From positions 1,302,001-1,366,000 of the forward strand of contig NZ_CP073714.1 of assembly GCF_023101145.1 (NCBI RefSeq): DNA of 64,000 nucleotides. The letters are read 5' to 3'. Under the pieces are notes generated by a model, which worked only from the letters and a program-made list of their open reading frames with translations, made no database searches and was not told where the DNA came from. Shown piece after piece: positions 45,766-55,092 of this stretch (position 1 is the stretch's first letter; every line of letters starts with the position of its first letter). The position numbers and the translations under genes are program-made. The stretch comes from Paenibacillus pabuli (GTDB taxonomy: Bacteria > Bacillota > Bacilli > Paenibacillales > Paenibacillaceae).

Positions 45766-46930
45766 GATTAATAGAACGGACTGGATTGGGCATCTGGTTA
45801 TGAACATAAAAATGGGCACTCGCTTGGAAGTTATTCGGGTGAGAGTCCCTATACTTCGTTATATGGGCATAACAGCAGCCATCTGCTGCCTGTTGTTATG
45901 TATGGCGTGTGGGATGAACAACACTCAACCGATTGGATCACCGCCGCGTATTGCACTGATTACGCCAGCGGGAACCGGAGAACTCGCAGAAGCGATACGT
46001 CTTGGGGCAGAGGCGGCTGCCAAAGAAGCGGGGGCGGAGCTGATTACGGTGGAGGCCTTTCCCTCCGAGGGGTTAACTTACGCCCCATCCAACCCTGACT
46101 TCACAGCAGGACAGGGAAAGGTCAAGCAAGAGCATTTGCAAAATGGAATTTATCCGCTGAGCGAGCGTGAACAAGCCCAGGTGGATGCAGTCTCGCTGGC
46201 ACTGGAACAGGGAGCAGCGGCCCTGTTGATCGATCCCCTGAGTGGGAAGGCACTAAGTGACATCATTCAGAAGGCACAAGCGAAGGATGTCAACGGAGGG
46301 GGTTTCCCCGTCATTTTGCTGAATGACGAGTTTCCTGTAAAAGGGATAACAAGTGTGATCTCAATGGATAACGTTGACGCTGGACGGCAGGCAGGTCAGG
46401 CCATGGCTGTGCTTCTGGGAGGACAAGGAAGCGTAGCTCTCCTTGGGCCTGATCCTGTAAATCCTGTTCTGATTAACCGGGAGCAAGGGGTAGTGGAATC
46501 ACTGGCTCAGTATCCGGACATTCATGTAAAGACCCAAGCCGTATGCAGCACACGTGATAGTTGCTGGCAGGCCGCGAAGCAGCTGCTTGACCAGCAACAG
46601 GTGGACGGATTGATTGCCCTTCAGGAACCTGCTTCTCTGGGGGCAGCGGATGAACTGAATCGACGTACGTCCGAGAATAGGGGAAACAAGGTGAAGATTG
46701 TGGGATTTGGCAGTGAACAGCAGCAGTTAGAGCAGTTACAGGAAGGCAGAATTCAGCACTTGATTGTGCAAAACGGATTCAGCGCAGGTTATCTTGGTGT
46801 GAATCAGGCTGTGGCACGGCTGAACAATCAACTGGTGCAAGCCAGGGTAACGCTGGAAACGAAGCTGGTCAGTACGGACAATATGTTCTGGATGGATAAT
46901 CAGAAGCTGCTGTTTCCTTTTGTACAATGA
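45752..46930 (+). CDS. Sugar-binding lipoprotein (Peripla_BP_4) linked to the YesMN pair
   Basis: 392 residues from ATG 45752, nine bases after GAGGAGG; it overlaps the kinase end by 14 bases. An unusually long ~35-residue positively charged leader precedes the hydrophobic segment and lipobox (LLLCMAC). The ribose/galactose-binding-protein fold shows PPRIALITPAGTGELAEAIR, ALLIDPLSGKALSDII and SVISMDNVDAGRQAGQAMA. Located between kinase and mglB with no permease of its own. It may therefore serve as an accessory sensor that presents sugar to the kinase, as described for XylFII with LytS in Clostridium. That role is inferred. Confidence 0.8.
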   Translation: MKSNKINRTDWIGHLVMNIKMGTRLEVIRVRVPILRYMGITAAICCLLLCMACGMNNTQPIGSPPRIALITPAGTGELAEAIRLGAEAAAKEAGAELITVEAFPSEGLTYAPSNPDFTAGQGKVKQEHLQNGIYPLSEREQAQVDAVSLALEQGAAALLIDPLSGKALSDIIQKAQAKDVNGGGFPVILLNDEFPVKGITSVISMDNVDAGRQAGQAMAVLLGGQGSVALLGPDPVNPVLINREQGVVESLAQYPDIHVKTQAVCSTRDSCWQAAKQLLDQQQVDGLIALQEPASLGAADELNRRTSENRGNKVKIVGFGSEQQQLEQLQEGRIQHLIVQNGFSAGYLGVNQAVARLNNQLVQARVTLETKLVSTDNMFWMDNQKLLFPFVQ

Positions 46931-47057
46931 AGACAGGAAGATAATTGAGGAAGAATTCGATAAAACAGAGGAAGATATTGTATTCGAATTTGTTGTAAAC
47001 CCTTTCATAATAAAGACATCGGTAAAGCCGAATGAACTTGGGGGAGGTCATTAGGAT

Positions 47058-48119
47058 ATGAAGAAAACGTGGATGACATTATTGCTTACAGCGTGTATGG
47101 TTGCAGCGGCGGGGTGCAGCAGTGGCGGAGATAGCGCAGGCGGAAGTACCGGAACAGACACAGGAGGTCAAGCGGGAGCAGGAACGGAAACACCGAAGAT
47201 TGGTGTGGCGATCTATAAGTTTGATGACACATTCATGACGGGGGTAAGGAATGCGATGACCGCAGCAGCGGAAGGTAAAGCCACACTCGATATCGTGGAT
47301 AGCCAGAACGCACAGCCGACCCAGAATGAAAAAGTGGATCTGTTTGTATCCAAGAAGTACAACGCAATGGCTGTGAATCCGGTGGACCGGACCGCAGCAG
47401 GCGTCATTATTGACAAAGCCAAAGCGGCCAGCATTCCGGTGGTCTTCCTGAACCGTGAGCCGGTTGCCGAGGACATGAACAAGTGGGATAAAGTGTATTA
47501 CGTTGGAGCCAAGGCGGAAGAGTCTGGTACAATCTCCGGTCAGCTCATTGTGGATTACTGGAAGGCTCACCCTGAGGCAGATAAAAACGGGGACGGCAAA
47601 CTGCAATACGTCATGCTGAAAGGCGAGCCGGGCCACCAGGATGCTGAGCTGCGGACCAAATATTCCGTACAGGCAATCCAGGATGCCGGTATTGAAGTGG
47701 AAGCGCTGGCGGAAGACACTGCGATGTGGGATCGGGTCAAAGGCCAGGAGAAAATGCAGGCGTTCCTTGCCTCCCATGGAGACAAGATTGAAGCGGTATT
47801 GGCTAACAATGATGACATGGCACTTGGAGCCATAGAAGCGTTGAAGGCAGCTGGATACTTCAAGGACGGCAAAACGATGCCGGTTGTCGGTGTAGATGCG
47901 ACTGCTCCAGCCATTCAGGCCCTTCAGGATGGAACGATGCTGGGCACGGTCTTGAACGATGCCAAGAACCAGGGCGCAGCGACGGTTGCCCTCGCTTCCG
48001 TACTTGCGAAGGGTGAGACACCGACAAAGGAAAATACGGGATATGATATCACGGATGGCAAATACGTCTGGATTGCCTACAAAAAAATTACGAAAGACAA
48101 CATTGCCGACGCCCAATAA
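47058..48119 (+). CDS. mglB: Galactose/methyl-galactoside ABC binding lipoprotein
   Basis: 353 residues, TTGGGGGAGG before the ATG. Lipobox AAAGC, a Gly/Ser/Thr-rich tether (residues ~20-45), then an MglB-type fold: PKIGVAIYKFDDTFMTGVRN and IPVVFLNREPV. The EF-hand-like calcium loop DKNGDGKLQ matches the Ca site of galactose-binding protein, and EAVLANNDDMALGAIEALKA is also typical. Binds D-galactose/D-glucose-type sugars in the family. A hairpin with T-run follows before mglA, which should keep this product more abundant. Confidence 0.9.
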   Translation: MKKTWMTLLLTACMVAAAGCSSGGDSAGGSTGTDTGGQAGAGTETPKIGVAIYKFDDTFMTGVRNAMTAAAEGKATLDIVDSQNAQPTQNEKVDLFVSKKYNAMAVNPVDRTAAGVIIDKAKAASIPVVFLNREPVAEDMNKWDKVYYVGAKAEESGTISGQLIVDYWKAHPEADKNGDGKLQYVMLKGEPGHQDAELRTKYSVQAIQDAGIEVEALAEDTAMWDRVKGQEKMQAFLASHGDKIEAVLANNDDMALGAIEALKAAGYFKDGKTMPVVGVDATAPAIQALQDGTMLGTVLNDAKNQGAATVALASVLAKGETPTKENTGYDITDGKYVWIAYKKITKDNIADAQ

Positions 48120-48131
48120 CATCAGCAGACA

Positions 48132-48163
48132 GGGACGTCCGTCATGTGATGGCGTCCTTTTTT
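48132..48163 (+). terminator. Intercistronic terminator/attenuator between mglB and mglA
   Basis: GGACG (48133-48137) pairs with CGTCC (48153-48157), with an inner CAT/ATG stem, then six T. This is typical partial termination after a highly expressed binding-protein gene. Confidence 0.7.
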
Positions 48164-48192
48164 GCCGGGTTTACGGAAGGGGAGGATGAAAG

Positions 48193-49698
48193 ATGGAATC
48201 ACCTTACCTGCTGGAGATGGACGGAATATCCAAAGCATTTCCGGGTGTGCAGGCACTGAGTCAGGTCACATTGAAGGTAAAGCCGGGTACGGTTCATGCG
48301 CTGATGGGAGAGAACGGAGCGGGCAAATCCACGCTGATGAAATGTCTATTCGGCATGTATCGCCCGGATGAAGGGACGATTCGGATTGATGGCAACGAGG
48401 TGGAGATTCCGAGTTCGAAGGCGGCGCTTCAGCATGGCATATCGATGATTCATCAGGAGCTGAACCCGGTGCCACACCGTCCGGTGATGGAGAACATTTG
48501 GCTGGGACGATTTCCAATGAGGGGATTGCTGGTGAATGAAAAACGAATGTATGCTGATACATTGGCCCTGTTCAAGGATCTTAATCTGGACATTGATCCC
48601 AAGGCTCAGGCGGGAACGTTATCCGTTTCCAAAATACAGTCGATGGAAATCGCCAAAGCGGTCTCATTTCAATCCAAGGTCATTGTGATGGATGAGCCAA
48701 CATCCTCGCTCACGGGCAAGGAAGTGGACCAGCTCTTTGCCATTATTAATCAGCTGCGCAGTCGCGGGGTGTCCATTATCTACATTTCGCACAAGATGGA
48801 AGAAATTCTGACGATCTCCGATGAGGTCACGATTATGCGGGATGGTTTTGTGGTCGGTACCTGGGATGCTGCTGATTTAACGACCGATCTGATCATTACG
48901 CGCATGGTTGGACGTGATCTGGATGAACGGTTCCCAGAACGGACGAACGTACCTGGAGAAGTGATTTTGAAGGCAGAGGGCTTAACCTCCAGCCAGCCGA
49001 ATTCATTCCGGGATGTGACGTTTGAATTGAGGAAAGGTGAAGTGCTTGGCATCGGCGGCCTTGTTGGGGCACAGCGGACGGAATTGATTGAGTCATTGTT
49101 CGGTTTGCGCGGACTTGCTTCAGGGACGATCTCGATTCATGGGCGTAAGGTGAAGATCAAGTCACCTGCTGCAGCAAAGCGTCATAACATTGCCTTACTG
49201 ACCGAGGAGCGAAGAGTCACAGGGATTTTTCCAGTGTTGTCTGTGTATGAAAATACGATTATTGCGAGTCTCGGACGTTACCAGAATCGAATTGGTCTGC
49301 TGGATGAGAAGAAAGGCCGAGATGAGGCACGCGAGCAAACTCAGAAGTTTAGAACTAAAACGCCTTCAGTTAACACGCTAATTCGCAACCTTTCCGGTGG
49401 TAATCAACAGAAGGTACTTCTGGCTAGGTGGTTGTTGACTGACCCTGAAATTCTACTGCTCGATGAACCGACACGTGGGATTGATGTGGGCGCCAAATTT
49501 GAAATTTATACCATCATTACGGAACTGGCTCGCCAGGGCAAAAGCATTATTATGATCAGCTCGGAAATGCCAGAACTGTTGGGTATGTCGGATCGAATTA
49601 TGGTTATGAGCGAAGGACGGCTCACCGGAATCGTCGACGGAGCCGAGGCAACAGAGCAGGATATCATGAGGCTGGCCGCACAGCAGCGGATGGCTTAG
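48193..49698 (+). CDS. mglA: Galactose/methyl-galactoside ABC ATPase (double ATPase domain)
   Basis: 501 residues, GGAAGGGGAGG upstream. Two fused ATPase domains. The first has Walker A GENGAGKST, a relaxed signature (LSVSKIQ) and Walker B VIVMDEPTSSLTG. The second has an incomplete Walker A (GLVGAQRTE), signature LSGGNQQKV and Walker B ILLLDEPTRGIDVG. The asymmetry is normal for CUT2 ATPases such as MglA/RbsA. It powers uptake together with MglB and MglC. Confidence 0.92.
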   Translation: MESPYLLEMDGISKAFPGVQALSQVTLKVKPGTVHALMGENGAGKSTLMKCLFGMYRPDEGTIRIDGNEVEIPSSKAALQHGISMIHQELNPVPHRPVMENIWLGRFPMRGLLVNEKRMYADTLALFKDLNLDIDPKAQAGTLSVSKIQSMEIAKAVSFQSKVIVMDEPTSSLTGKEVDQLFAIINQLRSRGVSIIYISHKMEEILTISDEVTIMRDGFVVGTWDAADLTTDLIITRMVGRDLDERFPERTNVPGEVILKAEGLTSSQPNSFRDVTFELRKGEVLGIGGLVGAQRTELIESLFGLRGLASGTISIHGRKVKIKSPAAAKRHNIALLTEERRVTGIFPVLSVYENTIIASLGRYQNRIGLLDEKKGRDEAREQTQKFRTKTPSVNTLIRNLSGGNQQKVLLARWLLTDPEILLLDEPTRGIDVGAKFEIYTIITELARQGKSIIMISSEMPELLGMSDRIMVMSEGRLTGIVDGAEATEQDIMRLAAQQRMA

Positions 49699-49712
49699 TC
49701 AGGAGGGAACAT

Positions 49713-50732
49713 ATGAATACACAGGTTATCAATCAGGTGAAGCAGTACGTGGCGCAGCGCGCGATCTTCATAGTGCTGATCCTGCTTGTCATTGGCATTG
49801 CCATTGCCGATCCGCACTTTCTTGCTTTCTCTACACTTCGGGATATATTACAACAGTCCTCCACACGGGCCATCATTGCGCTGGGTGCAGCGTTTATCCT
49901 GGTGACGGGTGGGGTCGATTTGTCGGCAGGGCGGGTCGTTGGGCTAACGGCTGTTGTGTCCGCATCTATGCTGCAAATCGACGAATATGCCAATCGGTTC
50001 TTTCCCGATTTGCCACATTTATGGGTCTGGGCACCTATGGTCTTCGGGATCATTGCGGGACTGGCGGTTGGACTCGTCAACGGCATTATTGTAGCCAAAT
50101 TACATGTTCCACCCTTTATTGCGACACTGGGCACCATGGTTGCGGTATATGGTCTGAACTCAATTTATTTTGATACGGAGCCCAATCAGTCACAACCGAT
50201 TGGTGGATTGAGATCTGATTTTACCGTTATTGGATCTGGTTATATTGATCTTGGTGGTGGTTATTCCATTCCGTATATCGTATTGATTGCCATAGCGGTT
50301 GCGTTGATCTGCTGGTTGGTCTTCAACAAGACTCGCCTCGGGAAAAATATGTATGCCATTGGCGGCAACATTCAGGCTGCGCATGTGTCCGGTATTCATG
50401 TGGCGCGCAACCTGATTGCGTTGTATGCCATTGCAGGTGCACTGTATGGACTGGGCGGGGTACTGGAAGCCGCGCGTACGGGCGGGGCAACGAACAATTA
50501 CGGCAACATGTATGAACTGGATGCCATTGCCGCTTGTGTTGTAGGCGGCGTCTCCACCGCAGGTGGTATTGGTACGGTGCCAGGTGTTATGGCAGGGGTG
50601 CTGATCTTTGGAGTCATCAATTATGGTCTGACCTTTATCGGTGTAAGTCCATACTGGCAGCTGATTATTAAAGGGTTAATTATTGTGGCTGCGGTGGCAT
50701 TTGATATCCGTAAGTATATGGCCAAAAAATAG
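49713..50732 (+). CDS. mglC: Galactose/methyl-galactoside ABC permease
   Basis: 339 residues, CAGGAGGG before the ATG, 14 bases after mglA. Eight to ten membrane helices, with the CUT2 permease blocks GAAFILVTGGVDLSAGRVVG and GGNIQAAHVSGI, and GGVSTAGGIGTVPGVMAGVL. Last gene of the YesNM-SBP-mglBAC set; a strong terminator follows. Confidence 0.92.
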   Translation: MNTQVINQVKQYVAQRAIFIVLILLVIGIAIADPHFLAFSTLRDILQQSSTRAIIALGAAFILVTGGVDLSAGRVVGLTAVVSASMLQIDEYANRFFPDLPHLWVWAPMVFGIIAGLAVGLVNGIIVAKLHVPPFIATLGTMVAVYGLNSIYFDTEPNQSQPIGGLRSDFTVIGSGYIDLGGGYSIPYIVLIAIAVALICWLVFNKTRLGKNMYAIGGNIQAAHVSGIHVARNLIALYAIAGALYGLGGVLEAARTGGATNNYGNMYELDAIAACVVGGVSTAGGIGTVPGVMAGVLIFGVINYGLTFIGVSPYWQLIIKGLIIVAAVAFDIRKYMAKK

Positions 50733-50744
50733 AAAGGTAACACA

Positions 50745-50788
50745 AAGCCAGCACTCTGGAATGACAAGAGTGCTGGCTTCTTTATTTT
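50745..50788. terminator. Strong terminator after mglC
   Basis: AAGCCAGCACTCT (50745-50757) pairs perfectly with AGAGTGCTGGCTT (50767-50779), followed by CTTTATTTT. Also suits the opposing small gene ending at 50787. Confidence 0.9.
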
Positions 50789-51122
50789 ATGAATTTACAA
50801 ACCTGTCCACAATATCAACCACAGGGCCAACGATGCAGAGGAGCAGCATAAATGCGGCTACGTTAAAGGCTACCCTTGTACCATAGTGCGACCGAAACTT
50901 GCTCGCGATAATTACAGCAGGTATCCAGAAGATTGCCGTCGCTACAAAGGGAAGATGGAGTCCCTGGTCACCATTACTAAAAATTGGCAATTTCAGTAGA
51001 TCAAACAGATAGTAACCGAACCTGAAATTTTCCGTTCCCCACCCATAATTAAAAGAAAATCCCAGAACAAGCACCAGTAGAGAAAGTGTCCCGATGCCCA
51101 AGGGTCTTCTTTGTTGTATCAT
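50787..51122 (-). CDS. Small hypothetical membrane protein
   Basis: 111 residues from ATG 51122 (MIQQRRPLG), with TAGGAGGAA upstream. Three hydrophobic segments (LGIGTLSLLVLVLGFSF, HLPFVATAIFWIPAVIIA, FNVAAFMLLLCIVGPVVDIV). I recognise no family. Confidence 0.65.
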   Translation of the reverse strand: MIQQRRPLGIGTLSLLVLVLGFSFNYGWGTENFRFGYYLFDLLKLPIFSNGDQGLHLPFVATAIFWIPAVIIASKFRSHYGTRVAFNVAAFMLLLCIVGPVVDIVDRFVNS

Positions 51123-51286
51123 CTTATTCCTCCTAACCAAGGTGATATCCTAAATAAATCCATTAATGTATTATAACACGGTATTGATTATTGTGATTCG
51201 AGAATTATTTCGCAATTTGCATTTTCCTATAAACCGTTTGTCCTATTTTAATAATAAATTTATACATTCATGTGAATTTGATGATC

Positions 51287-51376
51287 CTCCAAATATCGAC
51301 AACATCAGCTAATCATAACCGATATAATACATGTGAATAGGATCTGGATATGAGAATTATGTCAAAGGGGGCGAGG
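51287..51376 (+). repeat. Duplicated leader/promoter segment, copy A (before the GGDEF-kinase gene)
   Basis: Nearly identical to 53122-53210. The first 32 bases are the same, then single differences. It contains GATATAATAC (-10-like) and a ribosome-binding site region ending AAAGGGGGCGAGG just before the TTG start at 51381. Confidence 0.85.
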
Positions 51377-51380
51377 CTGT

Positions 51381-52976
51381 TTGCTGAGTTACACGATGAA
51401 AATGGTTATTTTCCCGCTAGGATGTCTGCTTGTTATGCTATCCTCTTATTTTCTAGTCCTTACTCCCCATCTGATGCTAATGATATGTGCAGGTGTGTTA
51501 TTTGTAGCAAGTATATACAAGGAAAAACAGTATCCGATATTACGTAACATCCATTGGATTTTTCTGGGCATATTCCATTATTTCAGTGAACTGAACTGGT
51601 GTATTATGCTGTATTACCTGCTCATCATGTCGATGATTCAGGATAAACAGAGAGTTACGCAGACATTACCCATTTCAATGTTGATTGTGTTTGAATATAC
51701 CGTGATTCGGCTTTCGTATGTGACGATAGATACTTATCATTTGCTAGTGTCCATGTTTGACATGTTAACTGCAATTGTCATCATCTTTTTGTACCATACT
51801 TTGATTAACAGCGAAGCAGAGAAGCGCAGACTTCGGGAGAAAAATCATTTTCTTACCCTCCATGATCCCCTTACCGGATTGCTAAACTATGAGGGATATA
51901 TGAACGTACTGAAGGAAACGGTGGACGAGCAACGTTCATTTTTGCTGATTATCTTGAACATTCAGAATTTTAACGGGTTTGACAAAGAGGTTGAAGACAA
52001 CTGGAGCCATGTAATCAAAACGACTGGAGAGAGTGTGTCGAAACAATTTGCAGATGCATATGGCGTATCTCGATATGCGGGGGATCGGTATGCTGTCGTT
52101 TTGCCAGAAATACAAAATATAGAAGAACGGATGGCTTCACTCCTATCCGGGGATTTGAGGGGCTTGCAAGTAAACTACAGTATTTCCCTATATCCTGGAA
52201 TGTCTGAGACGTTGCAGCACTTTATTACGGTGGCGGAGGATAGACTGTATCAGCAGCAGCGCAGCAAATGGTTAAAAAACGGAGAGGAGGTCTTCCGTTC
52301 CGAAAGACTCCGGGCTGTTGGTGAGCTGGCCGCAGGCATGGCTCATGAAATTCGCAACCCCCTGACTGCCATTCGAGGTTTCCTGCAGCTTTCTCGGGGA
52401 CAGGCCTTTAATATCGCACCTTGGTATGAGGTCATTATGGGTGAGATCACACGGGTAACGGAGCTGACGGCAGAGTTTTTACAGTTCTCCAAGCCGCATG
52501 CCAATCACATGAAGCCCGAACGAGTGGAGCAATGTCTTGAACGAGTCATGTCGTTAACCGAATCGGATGCGGCATCGCGGGGGCATCAGATTACCCTTAA
52601 AATGACTGGCGAGCCAGTCGTGGTCCATATGGATCGGGACAAGATCGTACAGGTTCTGATTAATCTGATTCGTAATGCTTTTGAAGCCATGGAAGGCCCT
52701 GGTGAAGTGTATATTGATCTGTTACATGATGGAGAGATAGCGCTCATCTCGATTACCGATACGGGCAGCGGCATTCCAGAGAACTCTTTGGCAACGATCT
52801 TTAATCCATTTTATACAACCAAGGAAGAAGGTACAGGACTTGGACTGGCACTCTGTCAGAAAATCGCTACGGATCATCATGGCAAAATTACCGTTCATAG
52901 TGAGATGGGGATTGGTTCTACATTCACCCTTCATTTACCAACAAACAATAACGCTGAACTTCTCCCTGTCAAATAG
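51381..52976 (+). CDS. Membrane sensor histidine kinase with degenerate GGDEF domain
   Basis: 531 residues; TTG 51381 follows AAAGGGGGCGAGG, with ATG 51396 an alternative. Five or so membrane helices (residues ~5-140), a GGDEF-like domain (about 155-300; HDPLTGLLNYEGYM is typical, but the active-site block reads YAGDRYAV instead of GGDEF, so cyclase activity is unlikely). A KinA/NtrB-type kinase follows: GMAHEIRNPLTAIRGFLQLS (phospho-accepting His ~322), NLIRNAFEAME, DTGSGIP, GTGLGLALCQK. The kinase part resembles sporulation kinases of bacilli. No response regulator adjoins it. It shares a duplicated leader with lpxC and is terminated before it. Confidence 0.88.
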   Translation: MLSYTMKMVIFPLGCLLVMLSSYFLVLTPHLMLMICAGVLFVASIYKEKQYPILRNIHWIFLGIFHYFSELNWCIMLYYLLIMSMIQDKQRVTQTLPISMLIVFEYTVIRLSYVTIDTYHLLVSMFDMLTAIVIIFLYHTLINSEAEKRRLREKNHFLTLHDPLTGLLNYEGYMNVLKETVDEQRSFLLIILNIQNFNGFDKEVEDNWSHVIKTTGESVSKQFADAYGVSRYAGDRYAVVLPEIQNIEERMASLLSGDLRGLQVNYSISLYPGMSETLQHFITVAEDRLYQQQRSKWLKNGEEVFRSERLRAVGELAAGMAHEIRNPLTAIRGFLQLSRGQAFNIAPWYEVIMGEITRVTELTAEFLQFSKPHANHMKPERVEQCLERVMSLTESDAASRGHQITLKMTGEPVVVHMDRDKIVQVLINLIRNAFEAMEGPGEVYIDLLHDGEIALISITDTGSGIPENSLATIFNPFYTTKEEGTGLGLALCQKIATDHHGKITVHSEMGIGSTFTLHLPTNNNAELLPVK

Positions 52977-53007
52977 AAAGTTAAAAAAACAAAAAATGGA
53001 TCATTTA

Positions 53008-53046
53008 GAAACCTTGGCTCGGATGACATGCTAAGGTTTCTTGTTA
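53008..53046 (+). terminator. Terminator between the kinase and the lpx genes
   Basis: GAAACCTT (53008-53015) pairs with AAGGTTTC (53033-53040), then TTGTTAT. It separates the kinase transcript from lpxCDA. Confidence 0.65.
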
Positions 53047-53121
53047 TGCTGTTCTCGGTGACGCCTTTATCAGCGTTATTGCGGATCATTTTATTCTTAG
53101 CCAAATGAATGTGGGTCGAGA

Positions 53122-53210
53122 CTCCAAATATCGACAACATCAGCTAATCATAATCGATATAATACATGTAATTAGGATCTGGATGAAGAATTATGTCAAA
53201 GGAGGCGAGG
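53122..53210 (+). repeat. Duplicated leader/promoter segment, copy B (before lpxC)
   Basis: Copy of 51287-51376. TATAAT-like box at about 53157-53162; the ribosome-binding site is improved (GGAGGCGAGGAGG) just before the lpxC ATG at 53216. Differences are a few substitutions and a 2-base gap, suggesting duplication followed by drift. Confidence 0.85.
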
Positions 53211-53215
53211 AGGCT

Positions 53216-54046
53216 ATGTATCAAAAAACGATTCGTAATAGTTTTACATTAGACGGCATTGCTGTACATAGTGGGAATTTGTCAGAGATAACTCTGCATT
53301 CTGCACAATCAAACACAGGTATTGTTTTTAGAAGAGTGGATGTAGATCCATATGAAATTATTGAAGCTAAAATCGGTAATGTATCCAATACGGAACGCTG
53401 TACACAGCTTAAAAACATGCATGGATACACCGTATCTATGGTTGAACATACACTGTCTGCTGTTCGTGGGATGGGCATTGATAACGTGATTATTGATGTT
53501 AATGGTGAAGAATTACCTATATTTGATGGCAGCTCTACCAATATTGCAGCCAAGATTTCAGAAGTTGGCCATCTGCAGCAAGAAGTCAAAAAAACATACC
53601 TTCATTTACAACAAAAAATTAGAGTTGAGCACGGTAATTCTTTTCTTGAAGCTCATCCCTCCTCTACGATTTCCTATTGCGTGTGTTTTAAAAATGAACA
53701 TAACATTGCCTACCTCGCGGATCAAACATCCAATTTTAATTTTATAGAAAACAATTATTTAACTGATATTGCGCCAGCTAGGACATTTTGTTTTGAAAAA
53801 GAAATAATGTACTTACAAAGCAAAGGTTTAATTCAAGGAGCTTCTTTGGAGCATGGAATAGTTATTGGTGAAGAGAGAATTTATCCCAATTTACGTTTTC
53901 ATGATGAATTAGCTCGTCACAAGCTGCTGGATCTTATTGGTGATTTAGCTTTGAATCCTCCTTTTCATGCAAACATCACAGGATCGGGAACCTCTCATTA
54001 TTTGAACACTCTTTTTGCTCAAGAATTATTAAATAATCTAATCTAA
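53216..54046 (+). CDS. lpxC: UDP-3-O-acyl-N-acetylglucosamine deacetylase (LpxC)
   Basis: 276 residues from ATG 53216 (GGAGGCGAGGAGG upstream). Clear Lpx[18 protein letters not shown] holds the first zinc-binding His and the catalytic Glu. [12 protein letters not shown] and [19 protein letters not shown] hold the other zinc ligands (His and Asp, positions of E. coli H238 and D242). GSGTSHYLN supplies the downstream His (H265 position). It should remove acetate from UDP-3-O-acyl-GlcNAc, the committed step of lipid A synthesis. The coding DNA is visibly AT-rich (37% GC in one 60-base line counted by hand against ~50% in a line of the neighbouring ABC gene). It is first of a three-gene lpx operon in a Gram-positive context, suggesting transfer. 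Confidence 0.93.
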   Translation: MYQKTIRNSFTLDGIAVHSGNLSEITLHSAQSNTGIVFRRVDVDPYEIIEAKIGNVSNTERCTQLKNMHGYTVSMVEHTLSAVRGMGIDNVIIDVNGEELPIFDGSSTNIAAKISEVGHLQQEVKKTYLHLQQKIRVEHGNSFLEAHPSSTISYCVCFKNEHNIAYLADQTSNFNFIENNYLTDIAPARTFCFEKEIMYLQSKGLIQGASLEHGIVIGEERIYPNLRFHDELARHKLLDLIGDLALNPPFHANITGSGTSHYLNTLFAQELLNNLI

Positions 54047-54066
54047 ATATAATAGGAGACGATACC

Positions 54067-55092
54067 ATGCCATGTAATTTAAATGAAATTGCTGAACAGT
54101 TAAATGGGATTTTAATAGGTAATGGCAGTGTCGTTATAACAGGTGTAGGTTCAATTAGTGCTGCTAAAGAGGGAGAAATTGCTTTTGTTACGGATAAAAA
54201 TCTAAATAAATTAGATCAATGTAATGCTTCGGCGCTCATTGTGCCAGAAACGACAATAATAGAATTTAAGGTACCTGTTATTAAGGTGAAAAATCCCAGA
54301 CTCGATTTTATTCGTTTAATTGAAATGTTTAGTGAGAAAACCAGAAGTAGTGGTGTAGTATCATCAGAAACAATTGAGCCTTCGGTAACGTTAGGCTGCA
54401 ATGTGCAGATCGACGATTTCGCAGTAATCAAAGAAGATGTTTCTATTGGCGATCATACGATCATTTCCGCGCATTCATTTATTGGTAAAAATGTGACCAT
54501 TGGAACGAATTGCTTGATACACCCTAATGTCACTGTGTTACATGATACTTTCATCGGAGATAATGTCATCATTCACTCAGGCGCAGTCATTGGCGCTGAC
54601 GGGTTTGGTTTTGAATGGGATGGGCAAAAACAAGTGAAAATCCCCCATATTGGAAATGTCATTATTATGGATGATGTTGAAATTGGCGCAAACACGACTA
54701 TTGATCGAGGAACACTTGATTCAACGACCATAGGTAAAGGGACCAAAATGGACAACCTAATTCAAATTGGCCATAATGTTCAAATTGGTGAGCACTGCAT
54801 TATTGCAGGTACAAGTGCAATTGGGGGCTCATCGAAGATTGGTAACCATGTCATCATGGCTGGTGGAAGTGCGGTAATTAATAATATCACCATTGGAGAC
54901 AACTGCGTTGTTTTAGCTAAAACCATGGTTACCAAAAACATGCCCGAAAACTCCATGGTGTCAGGATATACAGCTCGTTCACATAAGAGACAACTTCGAG
55001 AATCCGCTGCACTTTCCAGACTTCCAAAAACAATAAAAAAACTAAATGAAAAACTTGATGAACTTTCCAGAACAAAGGAAGGTGCTAAATGA
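54067..55092 (+). CDS. lpxD: UDP-3-O-acylglucosamine N-acyltransferase (LpxD)
   Basis: 341 residues, the same length as E. coli LpxD; AATAGGAGAC before the ATG. N-terminal uridine-binding domain (about 1-100; [18 protein letters not shown]), a long left-handed beta-helix of hexapeptide repeats (about 105-305), including [17 protein letters not shown] and [16 protein letters not shown] (catalytic His), and a C-terminal helix ([20 protein letters not shown]) that binds acyl carrier protein in the family. Transfers a 3-hydroxyacyl chain to the free amine made by LpxC, giving UDP-2,3-diacylglucosamine. AT-rich (32% GC in one line counted). It overlaps lpxA by four bases. Confidence 0.93.
   Translation: MPCNLNEIAEQLNGILIGNGSVVITGVGSISAAKEGEIAFVTDKNLNKLDQCNASALIVPETTIIEFKVPVIKVKNPRLDFIRLIEMFSEKTRSSGVVSSETIEPSVTLGCNVQIDDFAVIKEDVSIGDHTIISAHSFIGKNVTIGTNCLIHPNVTVLHDTFIGDNVIIHSGAVIGADGFGFEWDGQKQVKIPHIGNVIIMDDVEIGANTTIDRGTLDSTTIGKGTKMDNLIQIGHNVQIGEHCIIAGTSAIGGSSKIGNHVIMAGGSAVINNITIGDNCVVLAKTMVTKNMPENSMVSGYTARSHKRQLRESAALSRLPKTIKKLNEKLDELSRTKEGAK

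Noticed and set aside
46992..47012. Possible cre-like site (TGTAAACCCTTTCA) before mglB
   Set aside because: The central CG required in cre sites is CC here, so the match is too weak to claim.
47079..48122. 347-codon open frame on the minus strand across mglB
   Set aside because: It is a full-length shadow of mglB: no ribosome-binding site, Cys/His/Phe/Arg-rich composition without domain features, while mglB has a lipobox, calcium loop and conserved fold.
51141..51286. Possible riboswitch before the GGDEF-kinase
   Set aside because: The segment is AT-rich and lacks any riboswitch core I recognise; only the duplicated leader stands out.
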